A stretch of 64,000 nucleotides of DNA from Melghirimyces algeriensis (GTDB taxonomy: Bacteria > Bacillota > Bacilli > Thermoactinomycetales > DSM-45169). The notes beneath the pieces were generated by a model, which was not told where the DNA came from, ran no database searches, and saw nothing but the letters and a program-made list of their open reading frames with translations. The first letter of the stretch is position 1, and every line of letters begins with the position of its first letter. The translations under genes and the position numbers were made by a program. Shown piece after piece: positions 41,640 to 50,968 of this stretch. The DNA lies in contig NZ_FXTI01000001.1 of assembly GCF_900182565.1 (NCBI RefSeq), positions 62,001 through 126,000 on the forward strand, given 5' to 3'.

Positions 41640-43016
41640 CTAGAAGTTTGCAAGCCTTAAGCTGTATTGAACGATACAGTGGGCTGAGTGCTTTCTGGCT
41701 TCTGCTAATGATGGATGCTTAAAGATGTGTCGTCCGGGTTTGGAGTTGACTTCGAATAACCATACTTTTCCATTGCGGTCCACTCCGATATCCAAACCGA
41801 GCTCTCCCAACAGCCCTTCAACCTGACTTTCCAACGCAGAACAAATTCGTATGGATGCATTTTGAATGCGATTTTCCATTTCAGAGCTGTGACCGGGAAA
41901 GCTTTGTTCCAGCACTTCGGAAACGGATAAAAGGGAACCCCCGGTCCGTCCATGTGTGGTGACACTTCCAATCCCCGCGGCTTTGGCTCCGATTCCGACC
42001 ACTTTCCATTTTCCGGAGTGGTCCTTATGCATATGAACGCGAAAGTCGACGGGGCGTTCTTGATACTTGACCAATCGTATTCCCTGTTGAACAAGGTAGT
42101 GAGGAAGACGTTTCATCTGTGGCCCAAAAACTTGACGCATCAGCATTTTAAGGGATTTATATCGTCGCAGAATGTTTCGCTCTCCGCTACGAAAGCGACA
42201 GTAATATTCCTGCTTTGGACTTTGCGTGATTCGAAAAATTCCAAGCCCAAGGCTTCCACCACTCGGTTTAAGGTATACCATCTTGTGTCGCTCCAGCATA
42301 TCCTGCACGGTTTCCAATGATGGAGACAGGTGGGTTTCAGGAATACAGTCCGGTGTCATGGGGTGGTTGTAAAGCGCTTCATGAACTTTCCATTTGTTAA
42401 AGAATCCCTGATTGAACGTCGGAATATTTTCAATGGTTTCCAGCCGTTTTCTGCATTCCCGAACGAGGGTATTCGATTCCGCCTTGCGGTTGGGAATTCT
42501 TTCATACACCACATCGGGAAATGGGGCTGTCTTACGAATCCAACGGTAGTGTCCGGAAGAATCTTTTCGGTAAAACCATCCCCTGATCACCCGGTTGTTC
42601 CAGTCGACCATCTCCGGAGAAAAAACGTAAAAAAAGGGATGATCGACCCTGGATGCGAGCAGGAATTCCCGGAACAGAAAAGAGCGGGTCCGGTAGGGAG
42701 CGAGCGGAGAACCGGTGCAGCCTGTTGTCAGGATTGCCAGCACGGGTCCCAGACTTAACTGCCGGTTTTGATAAACCGCGCGAGTATTTCCGTAAAATGG
42801 GAGACTCAATTGGGTGGCAATAGACCGGGGAATACGGATTTCCCGGCTTTTTTTGCGATAGCCGATCACTTGTGTAATCAAACTTTTTCCACCAATACGC
42901 ACTTTGATCGATTGCCCTTGTTTACATTTCCACTCCTTCATCAGGGGCAGAGAGAGCCAGATGGCTTGCTGTCTGCCGGAGGGTAAAGGCTGAATACGAC
43001 AGATTATGGAGTTCAT
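41640..43016 (-). CDS. YheC/YheD-family ATP-grasp spore coat protein, copy 3
   Basis: 458 residues, close to B. subtilis YheD length. N-terminal domain (about 1-105) with SIATQLSLPFYGNTRAVYQNRQLSLGPVLAIL, then the ATP-grasp part: VYLKPSGGSLGLGIFRI, RPVDFRVHMHKDHSGKWKVVGIGAKAAG and LLGELGLDIGVDRNGKVWLFEVNSKPGRH. The final Glu and Asn fit the metal ligands of an active ATP-grasp enzyme. ATG 43016 follows AGGAGGG and overlaps the previous stop (ATGA). The next copy begins 16 bases after its stop. Confidence 0.9.
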   Translation of the reverse strand: MNSIICRIQPLPSGRQQAIWLSLPLMKEWKCKQGQSIKVRIGGKSLITQVIGYRKKSREIRIPRSIATQLSLPFYGNTRAVYQNRQLSLGPVLAILTTGCTGSPLAPYRTRSFLFREFLLASRVDHPFFYVFSPEMVDWNNRVIRGWFYRKDSSGHYRWIRKTAPFPDVVYERIPNRKAESNTLVRECRKRLETIENIPTFNQGFFNKWKVHEALYNHPMTPDCIPETHLSPSLETVQDMLERHKMVYLKPSGGSLGLGIFRITQSPKQEYYCRFRSGERNILRRYKSLKMLMRQVFGPQMKRLPHYLVQQGIRLVKYQERPVDFRVHMHKDHSGKWKVVGIGAKAAGIGSVTTHGRTGGSLLSVSEVLEQSFPGHSSEMENRIQNASIRICSALESQVEGLLGELGLDIGVDRNGKVWLFEVNSKPGRHIFKHPSLAEARKHSAHCIVQYSLRLANF

Positions 43017-44131
43017 ACAGACCCTCCTGTCAGACTTTGGAACAAGGAATGGGCATATTCGATCGGCAACCGAACGGACTGTACCCGAACATCCTGTTCA
43101 CCGGTCTTGAGAAAGATGCTTCTGCCGGGTTTTGAATTGGCTTCTAGCAGCCAAACATGTCCGTTTCGGTCCACTCCTATATCCAGTCCCAGTTCCAACA
43201 GTCTTCCATGTTGACTTTCGATTTGTTTGGGGATGTTTAAAGAAAGAAAGCGAATGGATTTCAAGATTTTTGATACCTTGCCGGGAGGGTAATATTTTTT
43301 CAGAAATGGGATAGCTCTTTCGGCATGCCCTCCACCATGAAGATTGGAGGTTAAGGAACTGAAATGCCCTGTCCGGACGGCCATCCCTGTAGTAACCCAG
43401 CAACCTGATCGATCCTTTTGCACAAGAATTCGGATGTCGAAAGGGCGGCCATCCATTGTTGTCAGAGACAGATACGGCTGAATGATATATCTTGAATGTT
43501 GAGTAAATTGTTCCGCCCATCGACATAGCGTTTTTCTTGAATGCAAAAGAAGATGAAAACGCCGGTTGGCTTTGGAGCGTCCCCAAACCCGAAAGGAATC
43601 CCCTTCCGGGATGATTGCCGCTACCCCTCTTCCATGGCTCCCACCGTTTGGTTTGATAAGGATGGCAGCGTGTTTTTGCAGGGCTGTTAAAATGTCTGCA
43701 GATGATTGAAGTTTGATTGTGGGTGGAAGGTAGGGTCGAAGGGCCGGATTTTCCTGGATCATATGATGTGTATGAAGTTTTCCTCCAAGTGGGCGTCCTA
43801 GCAAATGTGTCTGTGAATCTTTGGATATTCGGGAGATGTAAGGTTTGTAAGCCGCATATTGTTCTGAAGTCAAATAATAACAACGATCATAGATCAGATG
43901 GGGGATAGGATGAGACTCCTTATGCCATCGCTTTCCTTTCGGATCATACCTCCAAGCGGAGACTTTTCTGGTCTTCCAATCCACATCCATGGGTGAAAAG
44001 GTGATGAGTTGTATTCCGAAGGGAACACCTGCTGCCGTCAATTCTTTGATGTATCCGGCTTCTTGAAAGGGGGGTGTTTTTTTACTGAGGTGGCAGGTAA
44101 TCACCCCCAGTGTATAGACCGATGCACTCAT
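43013..44131 (-). CDS. YheC-type ATP-grasp spore coat protein, copy 2 (short form)
   Basis: 372 residues; it lacks the about 100-residue N-terminal domain of the other three and so resembles B. subtilis YheC (363). VYTLGVITCHLSKKTPPFQ starts directly at the catalytic region. ILIKPNGGSHGRGVAAI, RPFDIRILVQKDRSGCWVTTGMAVRTG and LLELGLDIGVDRNGHVWLLEANSKPGRS are the ATP-grasp motifs. Start ATG 44131 follows AGGAGGAAAAGG; the upstream frame to 44203 is in the neighbour. Both ends overlap neighbouring genes by four bases. Confidence 0.9.
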   Translation of the reverse strand: MSASVYTLGVITCHLSKKTPPFQEAGYIKELTAAGVPFGIQLITFSPMDVDWKTRKVSAWRYDPKGKRWHKESHPIPHLIYDRCYYLTSEQYAAYKPYISRISKDSQTHLLGRPLGGKLHTHHMIQENPALRPYLPPTIKLQSSADILTALQKHAAILIKPNGGSHGRGVAAIIPEGDSFRVWGRSKANRRFHLLLHSRKTLCRWAEQFTQHSRYIIQPYLSLTTMDGRPFDIRILVQKDRSGCWVTTGMAVRTGHFSSLTSNLHGGGHAERAIPFLKKYYPPGKVSKILKSIRFLSLNIPKQIESQHGRLLELGLDIGVDRNGHVWLLEANSKPGRSIFLKTGEQDVRVQSVRLPIEYAHSLFQSLTGGSV

Positions 44132-45558
44132 CGCCTTTTCCTCCTGTTTCGGTTGGATCGGGATGTGTTCTTTTTGCTTTTTCCCGTTGGATTTCGGTTC
44201 CAACCTGTGATATATGTGACGTATTCAATCAAGCGGTTGACAGAGGGTCGTATGGCCCTTGAAGGGCTGGTTACAGTTTCGTCGGTTTTGGATGGCTTGG
44301 AGTTCAATTCGATCAACCATAAACGGCCGGTTTGATCCAAGACCAGATCCACACCCAGTTCAGCAAAATGGCCTTGGGACAGCGATTCGAAATGTTCGGC
44401 GATGGAAAGGGCTTGCTTTTGGATGTGCCGAAGGTTGGGTTTGTTGACAAGTTGCACAGACGACAGGATTTCACTTGCTTTGCGTAGGGTTCCGCCCCGC
44501 GCCAGGTTGGACACGATATTTCGATCATTGGCAATTCGCCCGACAGTAGAGGTAACCGACCATTTTCCCTGTCCGTTTTTTTGTACCAATACGCGAAAGT
44601 CAACGGGACGCCCTTCATACGTAATCAAATCCAATCCTCTCTGAATGATGTAACGGCTGGAAACCACTTTCCGTCGAAGTTGTCGAATCGCTTCTTTTGG
44701 CTTGGAGAAGATCCGGGTGACCGTTCTTGCAGCTTCTGAATATTGGATGACCCATTTTTTTTCAGAAATCATGACTCGGATAATCCCGTGGCCCAGACTT
44801 CCATTTGTCGGCTTCAGATAAACGGTTCGGTATTTTTTCAGCATATGGCGCAATATGGCTGGCTGGTATGGATGACTTTCCGGGAGAAGACGGCGCATCT
44901 GCTCATCTTTTACGAGAAGGTCATATACTTGCTGCTTGTTTAGAAACGTTTCGTTAAAAACCGGAATCTTACAGGTTTTTTTCAATTGTTCAAGTCGCTG
45001 TTGCAGATCCGGCTTCCGTTCGATCCGACGGGATGTGATCCGGTTATAGATTGCATCAGGCAGAGGGGACTCCGTTCTCCTCCATCGGTTTCCTTGATAT
45101 TCCCACCCAGTGGTGGTGTTTTTGGCAGGGTTGAGATTTTCAGGAGAGAATACAACCATACAAATCCCTTTTGCCAGTGACGCTTGAGCACATTCTTCGA
45201 GAAAGCGGGCCATTAAACCGAATGGATGATGATCGTTTCCCTCTACAGATGTGTTCATCAGAATGCCCAGAAGGGGACCAAAACGAAGGCGCCGATTGGA
45301 TGAATCATACCGGACATGAAGGGTTTTCTGGGTTTCCATTTTTAATTGGTGGGCCAGGCGAGAGCTGATTCGAATCAAAGGGGTATGGTTTCGAGTCCGA
45401 TAAATATACGCGGTATCTGTTAAGGTCCCAAAGGTCACCCAAACGGGATGATCAGGAAGACGGAGCCGATTGGCAAGGGACTGACTGATAATCATATTGG
45501 TATGAGAAGGAAAACTGTGTTCAGGCAGAGGTTGAACGACAACTCTTACATGCCCCAT
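44128..45558 (-). CDS. YheC/YheD-family ATP-grasp spore coat protein, copy 1
   Basis: 476 residues. An N-terminal domain (about 1-105) with MIISQSLANRLRLPDHPVWVTFG is followed by ATP-grasp motifs VYLKPTNGSLGHGIIRVM, RPVDFRVLVQKNGQGKWSVTSTVGRI and FAELGVDLVLDQTGRLWLIELNSKPSKTD. A basic tail (GKSKKNTSRSNRNRRKRR) is unique to this copy and may bind polyanions. First gene of the operon; ATG 45558 follows AAGGGGATCC, 32 bases from a sigma-K-type -10 element. Confidence 0.9.
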   Translation of the reverse strand: MGHVRVVVQPLPEHSFPSHTNMIISQSLANRLRLPDHPVWVTFGTLTDTAYIYRTRNHTPLIRISSRLAHQLKMETQKTLHVRYDSSNRRLRFGPLLGILMNTSVEGNDHHPFGLMARFLEECAQASLAKGICMVVFSPENLNPAKNTTTGWEYQGNRWRRTESPLPDAIYNRITSRRIERKPDLQQRLEQLKKTCKIPVFNETFLNKQQVYDLLVKDEQMRRLLPESHPYQPAILRHMLKKYRTVYLKPTNGSLGHGIIRVMISEKKWVIQYSEAARTVTRIFSKPKEAIRQLRRKVVSSRYIIQRGLDLITYEGRPVDFRVLVQKNGQGKWSVTSTVGRIANDRNIVSNLARGGTLRKASEILSSVQLVNKPNLRHIQKQALSIAEHFESLSQGHFAELGVDLVLDQTGRLWLIELNSKPSKTDETVTSPSRAIRPSVNRLIEYVTYITGWNRNPTGKSKKNTSRSNRNRRKRR

Positions 45559-45589
45559 GAGGATCCCCTTCCGCAAAAAGTGACTGATA

Positions 45590-45617
45590 TAAGGTATGTA
45601 GGCATGTATTTTGCGGT
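45590..45617 (-). promoter_or_regulatory. Candidate sigma-K promoter of the YheC/YheD operon
   Basis: On the minus strand ACC (45617-45615), exactly 16 bases, then CATACCTTA (45598-45590), a full match to AC-N16-CATAnnnTA. Position and spacing equal those of the candidate at 31681, supporting late mother-cell expression of both groups. Confidence 0.65.
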
Positions 45618-45721
45618 GAATAAAAGAGTTGTGTTTTTAAAAATGGGAAGGGTGGCGCATTTCCGGAAAGGACTTGTATACTGGACACGGAGAAGTCTGT
45701 ATGGAGAAGGGAAGGGATGTT

Positions 45722-46081
45722 ATGTCAGAGGAAAATGTTTACGACAAAGCTCATGAGCTTGCACGAACAATCCGAAGCTCAGAGGAGTGGAAGGCTCTGG
45801 CGAAGACTTGGGAAGACGTTGACAAAAATCCTGAACATCGCCGGTACATAGAGCAATTCCGGGAATTATCTATGGAACTTCAGGCTCTTCAAATGCAGGG
45901 GAAAGACCCGAGCCAAGAAAAAGGGGAGGAATGGAACCGTCTTTTGCAGAAAATCCAATCGGACTCAACCCTGAGTAAGTACCTGGAGTCGGAGAGGCGG
46001 TTTGGGCAACTGATGGCAGATATCAACCGAATTGTAAGTGGACCGGTGGAAGAGCTGTACAAAAACTCACGCGGAAAATAA
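45722..46081 (+). CDS. yheA: YheA/YlbF-family protein (UPF0342)
   Basis: 119-residue all-helical protein: NVYDKAHELARTIRSSEEWKALAKTWEDVDKNPEHRRYIEQFRELSMELQ and QSDSTLSKYLESERRFGQLMADINRIV fit the YlbF/YmcA/YheA family. Length matches B. subtilis YheA (117), which also neighbours yheC/yheD, so this is conserved synteny. ATG 45722 follows GGGAAGG. Its paralogues YlbF and YmcA act with YaaT in RNase Y control, but no role is settled for YheA. Followed after 14 bases by the ytkL-like gene. Confidence 0.85.
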   Translation: MSEENVYDKAHELARTIRSSEEWKALAKTWEDVDKNPEHRRYIEQFRELSMELQALQMQGKDPSQEKGEEWNRLLQKIQSDSTLSKYLESERRFGQLMADINRIVSGPVEELYKNSRGK

Positions 46082-46095
46082 ATGGAGGGATTGCG

Positions 46096-46788
46096 ATGCG
46101 TATTACCTTTCACGGTCAAAGTTGCTTTGAAATCCATCATGAACAGACCAAATTGATCATTGATCCATTTCTGAACGGAAACCCTCTTGCAAAAGCAACG
46201 CCGGAAGAGATTCGGGCAGATTATATCCTGATCACTCACGGGCATGGAGACCATGTGGGAGATGCAGTGGAAATTGCCCAGCGCAACCAAGCAACTGTAA
46301 TCGCTAATTTTGAATTGGCCAATTGGTTCAGTTTCCAAGGTGTGCAACAGGTTCATCCGATGCATATCGGTGGAAGTCATGTTTTTGACTTTGGTCGTGT
46401 CAAACTTACTCCGGCTCTTCATGGTTCCGGATTCGTTGATGAGGAAAAGAAAGAGATCATCTACCTGGGGATGCCGGCTGGTCTTTTATTGGAAATAGGT
46501 GGACGGACGATCTACCATGCCGGGGATACGGCCCTCTTTTCCGATATGAAACTGATTGGAAGGAACAACGGTGTGGATTTGGCCTTGTTGCCCATCGGGG
46601 ATAATTTCACCATGGGCCCAGATGATGCCCTTTTGGCCGCAGAATGGGTAGGGGCAAAACATGTTGTTCCCATGCACTACAATACATTTCCATTGATTGA
46701 ACAGGACGCCGATGCATTTATTGACGCATTGAAAAAGGTGAATATTCATGGGCAATCCGTACAGCCGGGTGAATCCTTCAAAATTTGA
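46096..46788 (+). CDS. ytkL: Metallo-beta-lactamase-fold hydrolase (UPF0173, YtkL)
   Basis: 230 residues. ITFHGQSCFEIHHEQTKLIIDPFLNGNP opens the fold, ITHGHGDHVGDA carries the HxHxDH metal site, and YHAGDTALFSDMKLIG and VVPMHYNTFP provide the later Asp and His ligands. It belongs to the small stand-alone UPF0173 group, whose substrate is unknown. ATG 46096 follows GGAGGGATTGCG. Ends with a strong terminator. Confidence 0.92.
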   Translation: MRITFHGQSCFEIHHEQTKLIIDPFLNGNPLAKATPEEIRADYILITHGHGDHVGDAVEIAQRNQATVIANFELANWFSFQGVQQVHPMHIGGSHVFDFGRVKLTPALHGSGFVDEEKKEIIYLGMPAGLLLEIGGRTIYHAGDTALFSDMKLIGRNNGVDLALLPIGDNFTMGPDDALLAAEWVGAKHVVPMHYNTFPLIEQDADAFIDALKKVNIHGQSVQPGESFKI

Positions 46789-46882
46789 ACGTTGGATTAG
46801 ATAAGAAACTGTAATTCCAATGTAACGAGGTTGTAATATGAAAGAATTAGCATGATAGCAGGATGAAAACCCCCTTATAAAC

Positions 46883-46913
46883 GAGACGGTGCAGATCACC
46901 GTCTCTTTTTTTT
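46883..46913 (+). terminator. Terminator after the ytkL-like gene
   Basis: GAGACGGTG and CACCGTCTC around CAGAT, followed by eight T. Confidence 0.92.
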
Positions 46914-46975
46914 GCATGATTTCCCGGCTTGTACTGTACAAATAGATTAGAACAGGACAAAAAGGGGAGTTGGGT

Positions 46976-47263
46976 GTGTTTCAGACAAAGTATGGAATCC
47001 ATTTAGTGGTTGCGTTGGCGTTGCTCTTCTTTGCTCTTTCCCGTTTGCCGTTGTCAATGGAATGGGGCATCTCCTCTCTGTTTACCTGGACGTGGCTGGC
47101 TTTTGCCGGTTTCATTGTTGCGGCCAATTGGAAAATGGTGCTTCAAGTGGAACGGGAGAAACGGAGAACAGCGGAGAGACAACGGAGAAATCGGTGGCTG
47201 AAAGAGCAGAAGCGGAGAAAGAATTTGAGTTGGTCTGCCCGCAGACGACGAGGGAAATGGTGA
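46976..47263 (+). CDS. Small membrane protein with basic tail
   Basis: 95 residues from GTG 46976, six bases after GGGGAG. Two membrane segments (about 8-26 and 33-55) are followed by a strongly basic cytoplasmic tail (EREKRRTAERQRRNRWLKEQKRRKNLSWSARRRRGKW). I do not recognise a named family. It lies between two terminators, so it is probably a single gene. Confidence 0.65.
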   Translation: MFQTKYGIHLVVALALLFFALSRLPLSMEWGISSLFTWTWLAFAGFIVAANWKMVLQVEREKRRTAERQRRNRWLKEQKRRKNLSWSARRRRGKW

Positions 47264-47280
47264 ATTCATGATGAAAATAA

Positions 47281-47312
47281 GGTTACTGTCACCGGACAGT
47301 AACCCCCTCTTT
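47281..47312 (+). terminator. Hairpin terminator
   Basis: GGTTACTGTC and GACAGTAACC are exact complements around ACCG, followed by CCCTCTTT. The T run is weak. Confidence 0.6.
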
Positions 47313-47348
47313 ACCCTTTAAAATCATGGGGATTTCCCCATTTGACTT

Positions 47349-47378
47349 TTGATTATCTGTTTTTCTTTCATGTATAAT
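47349..47378 (+). promoter_or_regulatory. Sigma-A-type promoter of the ytoI-like gene
   Basis: TTGATT (47349-47354), 18 bases, TATAAT (47373-47378), 45 bases before the start codon. Confidence 0.6.
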
Positions 47379-47422
47379 GTGGAAGAAAACGGACATTGAA
47401 AACGGGGAAAGAAGTGAAGCTC

Positions 47423-48736
47423 ATGTCTACCAAACACGAAAAAATTCTGGCATATATAGAAGACCTGGAGTTGGGACACAAAATTTCAGTCCGACAGATT
47501 GCACGTGAATTGGAAGTAAGTGAAGGAACGGCCTACCGTGCGATTAAGGAGGCGGAGAACCAGGGGCTTGTATCCACTGTGGAGAGAGTGGGCACGGTCC
47601 GGATTGAAAAGAAAAACCGTTCCAAAATTGAACGTCTCACCTTTGCCGAAGTCGTGAATATTGTGGACGGACAGGTATTGGGGGGAAGTGCCGGACTTTA
47701 CAAAGAACTGAATAAATTTGTAATTGGGGCCATGAAACTGGAGGCCATGATTCGGTATGTGGAGCCGGGTAACCTTCTGATCGTTGGAAACCGGGATAAT
47801 GCGCACCGCATTACCTTGGAACGGGGTGCAGCCGTCCTGATCACCGGTGGCTTTGATGCCACGGAAGAAGTCAAACAATTGGCGGATCATCTGGAGCTCC
47901 CTGTAATCTCTTGCACTTATGACACCTTTACTGTGGCTGCGATGATCAATCGAGCGATCTATGACCGTTTAATCAAAAAAGAGATTCTGCTTGTCGAAGA
48001 TATGCTGAATCCGGATCAACCCCCCGTTTTCCTTCGATTGGACGATCAGGTTTCCCGTTTTCATGAGTCGGTTCAGAACACGGAACACAGCCGGTACCCT
48101 GTAGTGGATGAGAATGGAAAACTGCATGGCATGGTGACAGCTAAAGATGTGGTAGGTCATGACTCAAATGAACGGATTGAGCGGGTCATGACGAAAAACC
48201 CCATAACGGTCACACCAAAAACATCATTGGCGGCGGCTGCTCATGAAATGGTATGGGAGGGAATTGAACTGCTTCCGGTGGTCAATTCCAATCATCACCT
48301 GCTGGGTGTGATCAGTCGTCAAGATGTGATTAAATCCCTGCAATATATGCAAAAACAACCGCAAGTAGGGGAAACCATCAACGACCTGATCGTCAGGGGA
48401 TTTGAGGAGGTAAAAGGGGAGAATGGCGAACTCCTTTACCAGGGAGTTGTCGCTCCCCAGATGACGGATTCACTGGGAAATCTGTCTACAGGTGTGCTTA
48501 CCTCATTGATTACAGAAGTGGCATATCGACGGATTCGTCGGCAGCATCGTGGGGATATGGTGATGGACAATCTGACGTTGTACACCCTAAAGCCGGTTCA
48601 GCTGGATCGAGAGATCCAGATTCGCCCCCAAGTAATCGAATTGGGAAGAAAAATAGGTAAAATAGACGTGGAAGTTTACCATGACAGCCATATAGTGGCG
48701 AAAGCACTAGTTACAGCCCAGGTGATCGAGCGATAG
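47423..48736 (+). CDS. ytoI: YtoI-like regulator: HTH, DRTGG, two CBS and hotdog domains
   Basis: 437 residues. Domains in order: helix-turn-helix (about 12-60; ISVRQIARELEVSEGTAYRAIKEAE), DRTGG (about 70-185), a CBS pair (about 190-310; MTKNPITVTPKTSLAAAAHEM) and a MaoC/hotdog domain (about 320-437; TLYTLKPVQLDREIQIRPQVIELGRKIGKIDVEVY). The start MSTKHEKILAYI matches B. subtilis YtoI. The CBS and DRTGG parts suggest sensing of a nucleotide and the hotdog part an acyl-CoA; the target genes are unknown. Near ytpI and ytrI as in B. subtilis. Confidence 0.9.
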   Translation: MSTKHEKILAYIEDLELGHKISVRQIARELEVSEGTAYRAIKEAENQGLVSTVERVGTVRIEKKNRSKIERLTFAEVVNIVDGQVLGGSAGLYKELNKFVIGAMKLEAMIRYVEPGNLLIVGNRDNAHRITLERGAAVLITGGFDATEEVKQLADHLELPVISCTYDTFTVAAMINRAIYDRLIKKEILLVEDMLNPDQPPVFLRLDDQVSRFHESVQNTEHSRYPVVDENGKLHGMVTAKDVVGHDSNERIERVMTKNPITVTPKTSLAAAAHEMVWEGIELLPVVNSNHHLLGVISRQDVIKSLQYMQKQPQVGETINDLIVRGFEEVKGENGELLYQGVVAPQMTDSLGNLSTGVLTSLITEVAYRRIRRQHRGDMVMDNLTLYTLKPVQLDREIQIRPQVIELGRKIGKIDVEVYHDSHIVAKALVTAQVIER

Positions 48737-48792
48737 GCTGTCTCATCCGATTTTTCAGCAAAATCTACGGTATGATATGATAAAAGAACTAG

Positions 48793-48820
48793 GCTGGTGG
48801 TTATACACCAGCTTGGTTTT
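48793..48820 (+). terminator. Terminator after the ytoI-like gene
   Basis: GCTGGTG and CACCAGC around GTTATA, followed by TTGGTTTTATTT. Moderate quality. Confidence 0.55.
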
Positions 48821-48919
48821 ATTTGTTTGCAACTAAGCGGGGTGAAAAAGCGCTAAAAGGGTAAAATAAGTATGGTTTTAGGGTGAGTATTGTATGCTAG
48901 GGAGAAACAGGGGGTCAAA

Positions 48920-50125
48920 ATGAAAAAATTCGAAGTGGAAGATTTGACGAAAATTTTTGGGCGCTCCCCCGTAAAAGGATTGGAATTGGTACGTCAGGGG
49001 AAAGAAAAAGAGGAGATTTTAAAGGAAACAGGTATGACCGTCGGTGTGAACCGTGCCAGCTTTTCCGTTGACTCCGGTGAAGTATTTGTCATCATGGGAT
49101 TGTCTGGAAGCGGGAAATCCACCTTGGTTCGACTGTTAAACCGACTGATTGAGCCGACTGAAGGTTCCGTGAAATTGGACGGGGAAGACATTACCAAAAT
49201 GAATTCCGAACAATTGAGAGAGGCACGCCGGACAAAGATGGGGATGGTTTTTCAACGCTTTGCCCTCTTTCCGCACAAAAGTGTTTGTGAGAATGTTGAA
49301 TATGGATTGGAGATTCAAGGGGTTCCCAAACAGGAACGAAACAAGAAAGCCTTGGAATCTTTGGGGTTAGTGGGTCTGGAGAACTATGCGGACAGCTATC
49401 CGGATCAGTTGTCCGGAGGGATGCAACAACGTGTGGGGCTGGCCCGCGCATTGGCCAATGATCCCGACATTCTCCTAATGGATGAAGCCTTCAGTGCTCT
49501 GGACCCGTTAATCCGCAAAGATATGCAGGATGAACTGATGGATCTGCAATCTTCCATGCAAAAAACGATTATATTTATTACACATGATCTGGATGAAGCC
49601 CTTCGGATCGGGGACCGGATTGCTTTAATGAAAGATGGAAAGATCGTTCAAATCGGGACACCGGAAGACATCTTAACCAACCCTGCAAATGAATATGTTG
49701 AGAAATTTGTAGAAGATGTAAATTTAACCAAGGTTTTAACTGCCAGTTCGATTATGAAACGGTCTGAAGCTCTGGTTCTCGGTAAAGATGGTCCCCGTGT
49801 TGCGCTGAAGAGAATGCGGGAAAAAGGGACTTCCACTGTCATGGTTGTCGGTCGTGACCGCACATTCCTTGGAGTCTTGACCGCTGAAGGCGCCAAAGAA
49901 GTTGCGGAAAACGGGAAATCGATCGAAGATGTGCTGATCAAAGATGCGGTGGTTGTAGAGGAAGATACACCGGTCAGCGATTTGCTGCCAAAAATGGCGG
50001 AAAATCAGTTTGCCTATCCCGCTGTGGTAACCAATGAGCAAGGGAAACTGCGCGGTGTGGTCGTACGGGGTGCCATGTTCGCGGCACTTGCCGGAAACGG
50101 AGTGAATAATGATGCAACTTCCTAA
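48920..50125 (+). CDS. opuAA: Glycine betaine/proline ABC transporter ATP-binding protein
   Basis: 401 residues. KKFEVEDLTKIFGRSPVKGLELVRQGKEKEEILKETG is the typical OpuAA/ProV start, then Walker A GLSGSGKST, signature LSGGMQQRVGLARALA and Walker B ILLMDEAFSALDPL. Two C-terminal CBS modules (about 280-395) sense ionic strength in OpuA systems. ATG 48920 follows AGGGGG. The 3' end overlaps the permease gene by 17 bases. Imports compatible solutes during osmotic stress. Confidence 0.95.
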   Translation: MKKFEVEDLTKIFGRSPVKGLELVRQGKEKEEILKETGMTVGVNRASFSVDSGEVFVIMGLSGSGKSTLVRLLNRLIEPTEGSVKLDGEDITKMNSEQLREARRTKMGMVFQRFALFPHKSVCENVEYGLEIQGVPKQERNKKALESLGLVGLENYADSYPDQLSGGMQQRVGLARALANDPDILLMDEAFSALDPLIRKDMQDELMDLQSSMQKTIIFITHDLDEALRIGDRIALMKDGKIVQIGTPEDILTNPANEYVEKFVEDVNLTKVLTASSIMKRSEALVLGKDGPRVALKRMREKGTSTVMVVGRDRTFLGVLTAEGAKEVAENGKSIEDVLIKDAVVVEEDTPVSDLLPKMAENQFAYPAVVTNEQGKLRGVVVRGAMFAALAGNGVNNDATS

Positions 50126-50951
50126 AATTCCTTTAGAGCAATGGATCGACACCTTTGTTACCTGGTTAACGGAAAATTTCTCCGGACTCTTTGATTTTAT
50201 TACCAATATCATTGAGCCAACGGTAGACTTTTTTCAAATGATCTTAACTTTGGCTCCACCGGTGATTACGGTTGCAGTCATCAGTTTGTTGGTACTTTTG
50301 GCCAGTCGATTGAGCGTTGCTTTGTTTACATTGGTTGGTCTTTTGCTAATTGTAAATCTTCAGTTGTGGGAGCAAAGTGTGGAAACCATTTCCCTGGTTC
50401 TGACGGCTTCTTTAGTGTCGGTGATTATCGGTGTGCCACTTGGCATTTTGGCTGCGCGAAAACAATGGGTACAGAACATTTTGACTCCTGTACTTGATTT
50501 TATGCAGACTATGCCGGCATTTGTCTACTTAATCCCAGCTGTTTTCTTTTTCGCGTTGGGAGCAGTTCCCGGAGTCATTGCCTCCGTCATCTTTGCGATG
50601 CCCCCAACCATTCGACTGACCAATCTGGGGATTCGACAAGTACCGAAAGACTTGATTGAAGCGGCTGATGCCTTTGGTTCCACCTCTTTTCAAAAACTGT
50701 TTAAGGTACAGCTTCCCTTGGCCAAATCGACGATCATGGCTGGAATGAACCAAACGATCATGCTCTCTTTGTCGATGGTGGTAATCGCGTCCATGATCGG
50801 TGCGGGCGGACTGGGTGATGTGGTACTGCAAGCGATCAGTCGCCTAGAAGTGGGTCAGGGATTTGAAGGTGGATTGGCCATTGTAATCATTGCGATTGTT
50901 TTGGATCGTGTAACCCAAAGTTTGGGAAATGGAAAAAGAAAAATATCCTGA
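50109..50951 (+). CDS. opuAB: Glycine betaine ABC transporter permease
   Basis: 280 residues with about six membrane segments. IPLEQWIDTFVTWLTENFSGLFDFI is the OpuAB N-terminal amphipathic region. PVLDFMQTMPAFVYLIPAVFFFALGAVPGVIASVIFAMPPTIRLTNLGIRQV and the EAADAFGSTSFQKLFKVQLPLA coupling loop follow. The start is ATG 50109 or 50112 after CGGAGTG. It lies between the ATPase and binding protein genes in the usual opuA order. Confidence 0.95.
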   Translation: MMQLPKIPLEQWIDTFVTWLTENFSGLFDFITNIIEPTVDFFQMILTLAPPVITVAVISLLVLLASRLSVALFTLVGLLLIVNLQLWEQSVETISLVLTASLVSVIIGVPLGILAARKQWVQNILTPVLDFMQTMPAFVYLIPAVFFFALGAVPGVIASVIFAMPPTIRLTNLGIRQVPKDLIEAADAFGSTSFQKLFKVQLPLAKSTIMAGMNQTIMLSLSMVVIASMIGAGGLGDVVLQAISRLEVGQGFEGGLAIVIIAIVLDRVTQSLGNGKRKIS

Positions 50952-50968
50952 AAAAGGAAGTGAATGGC

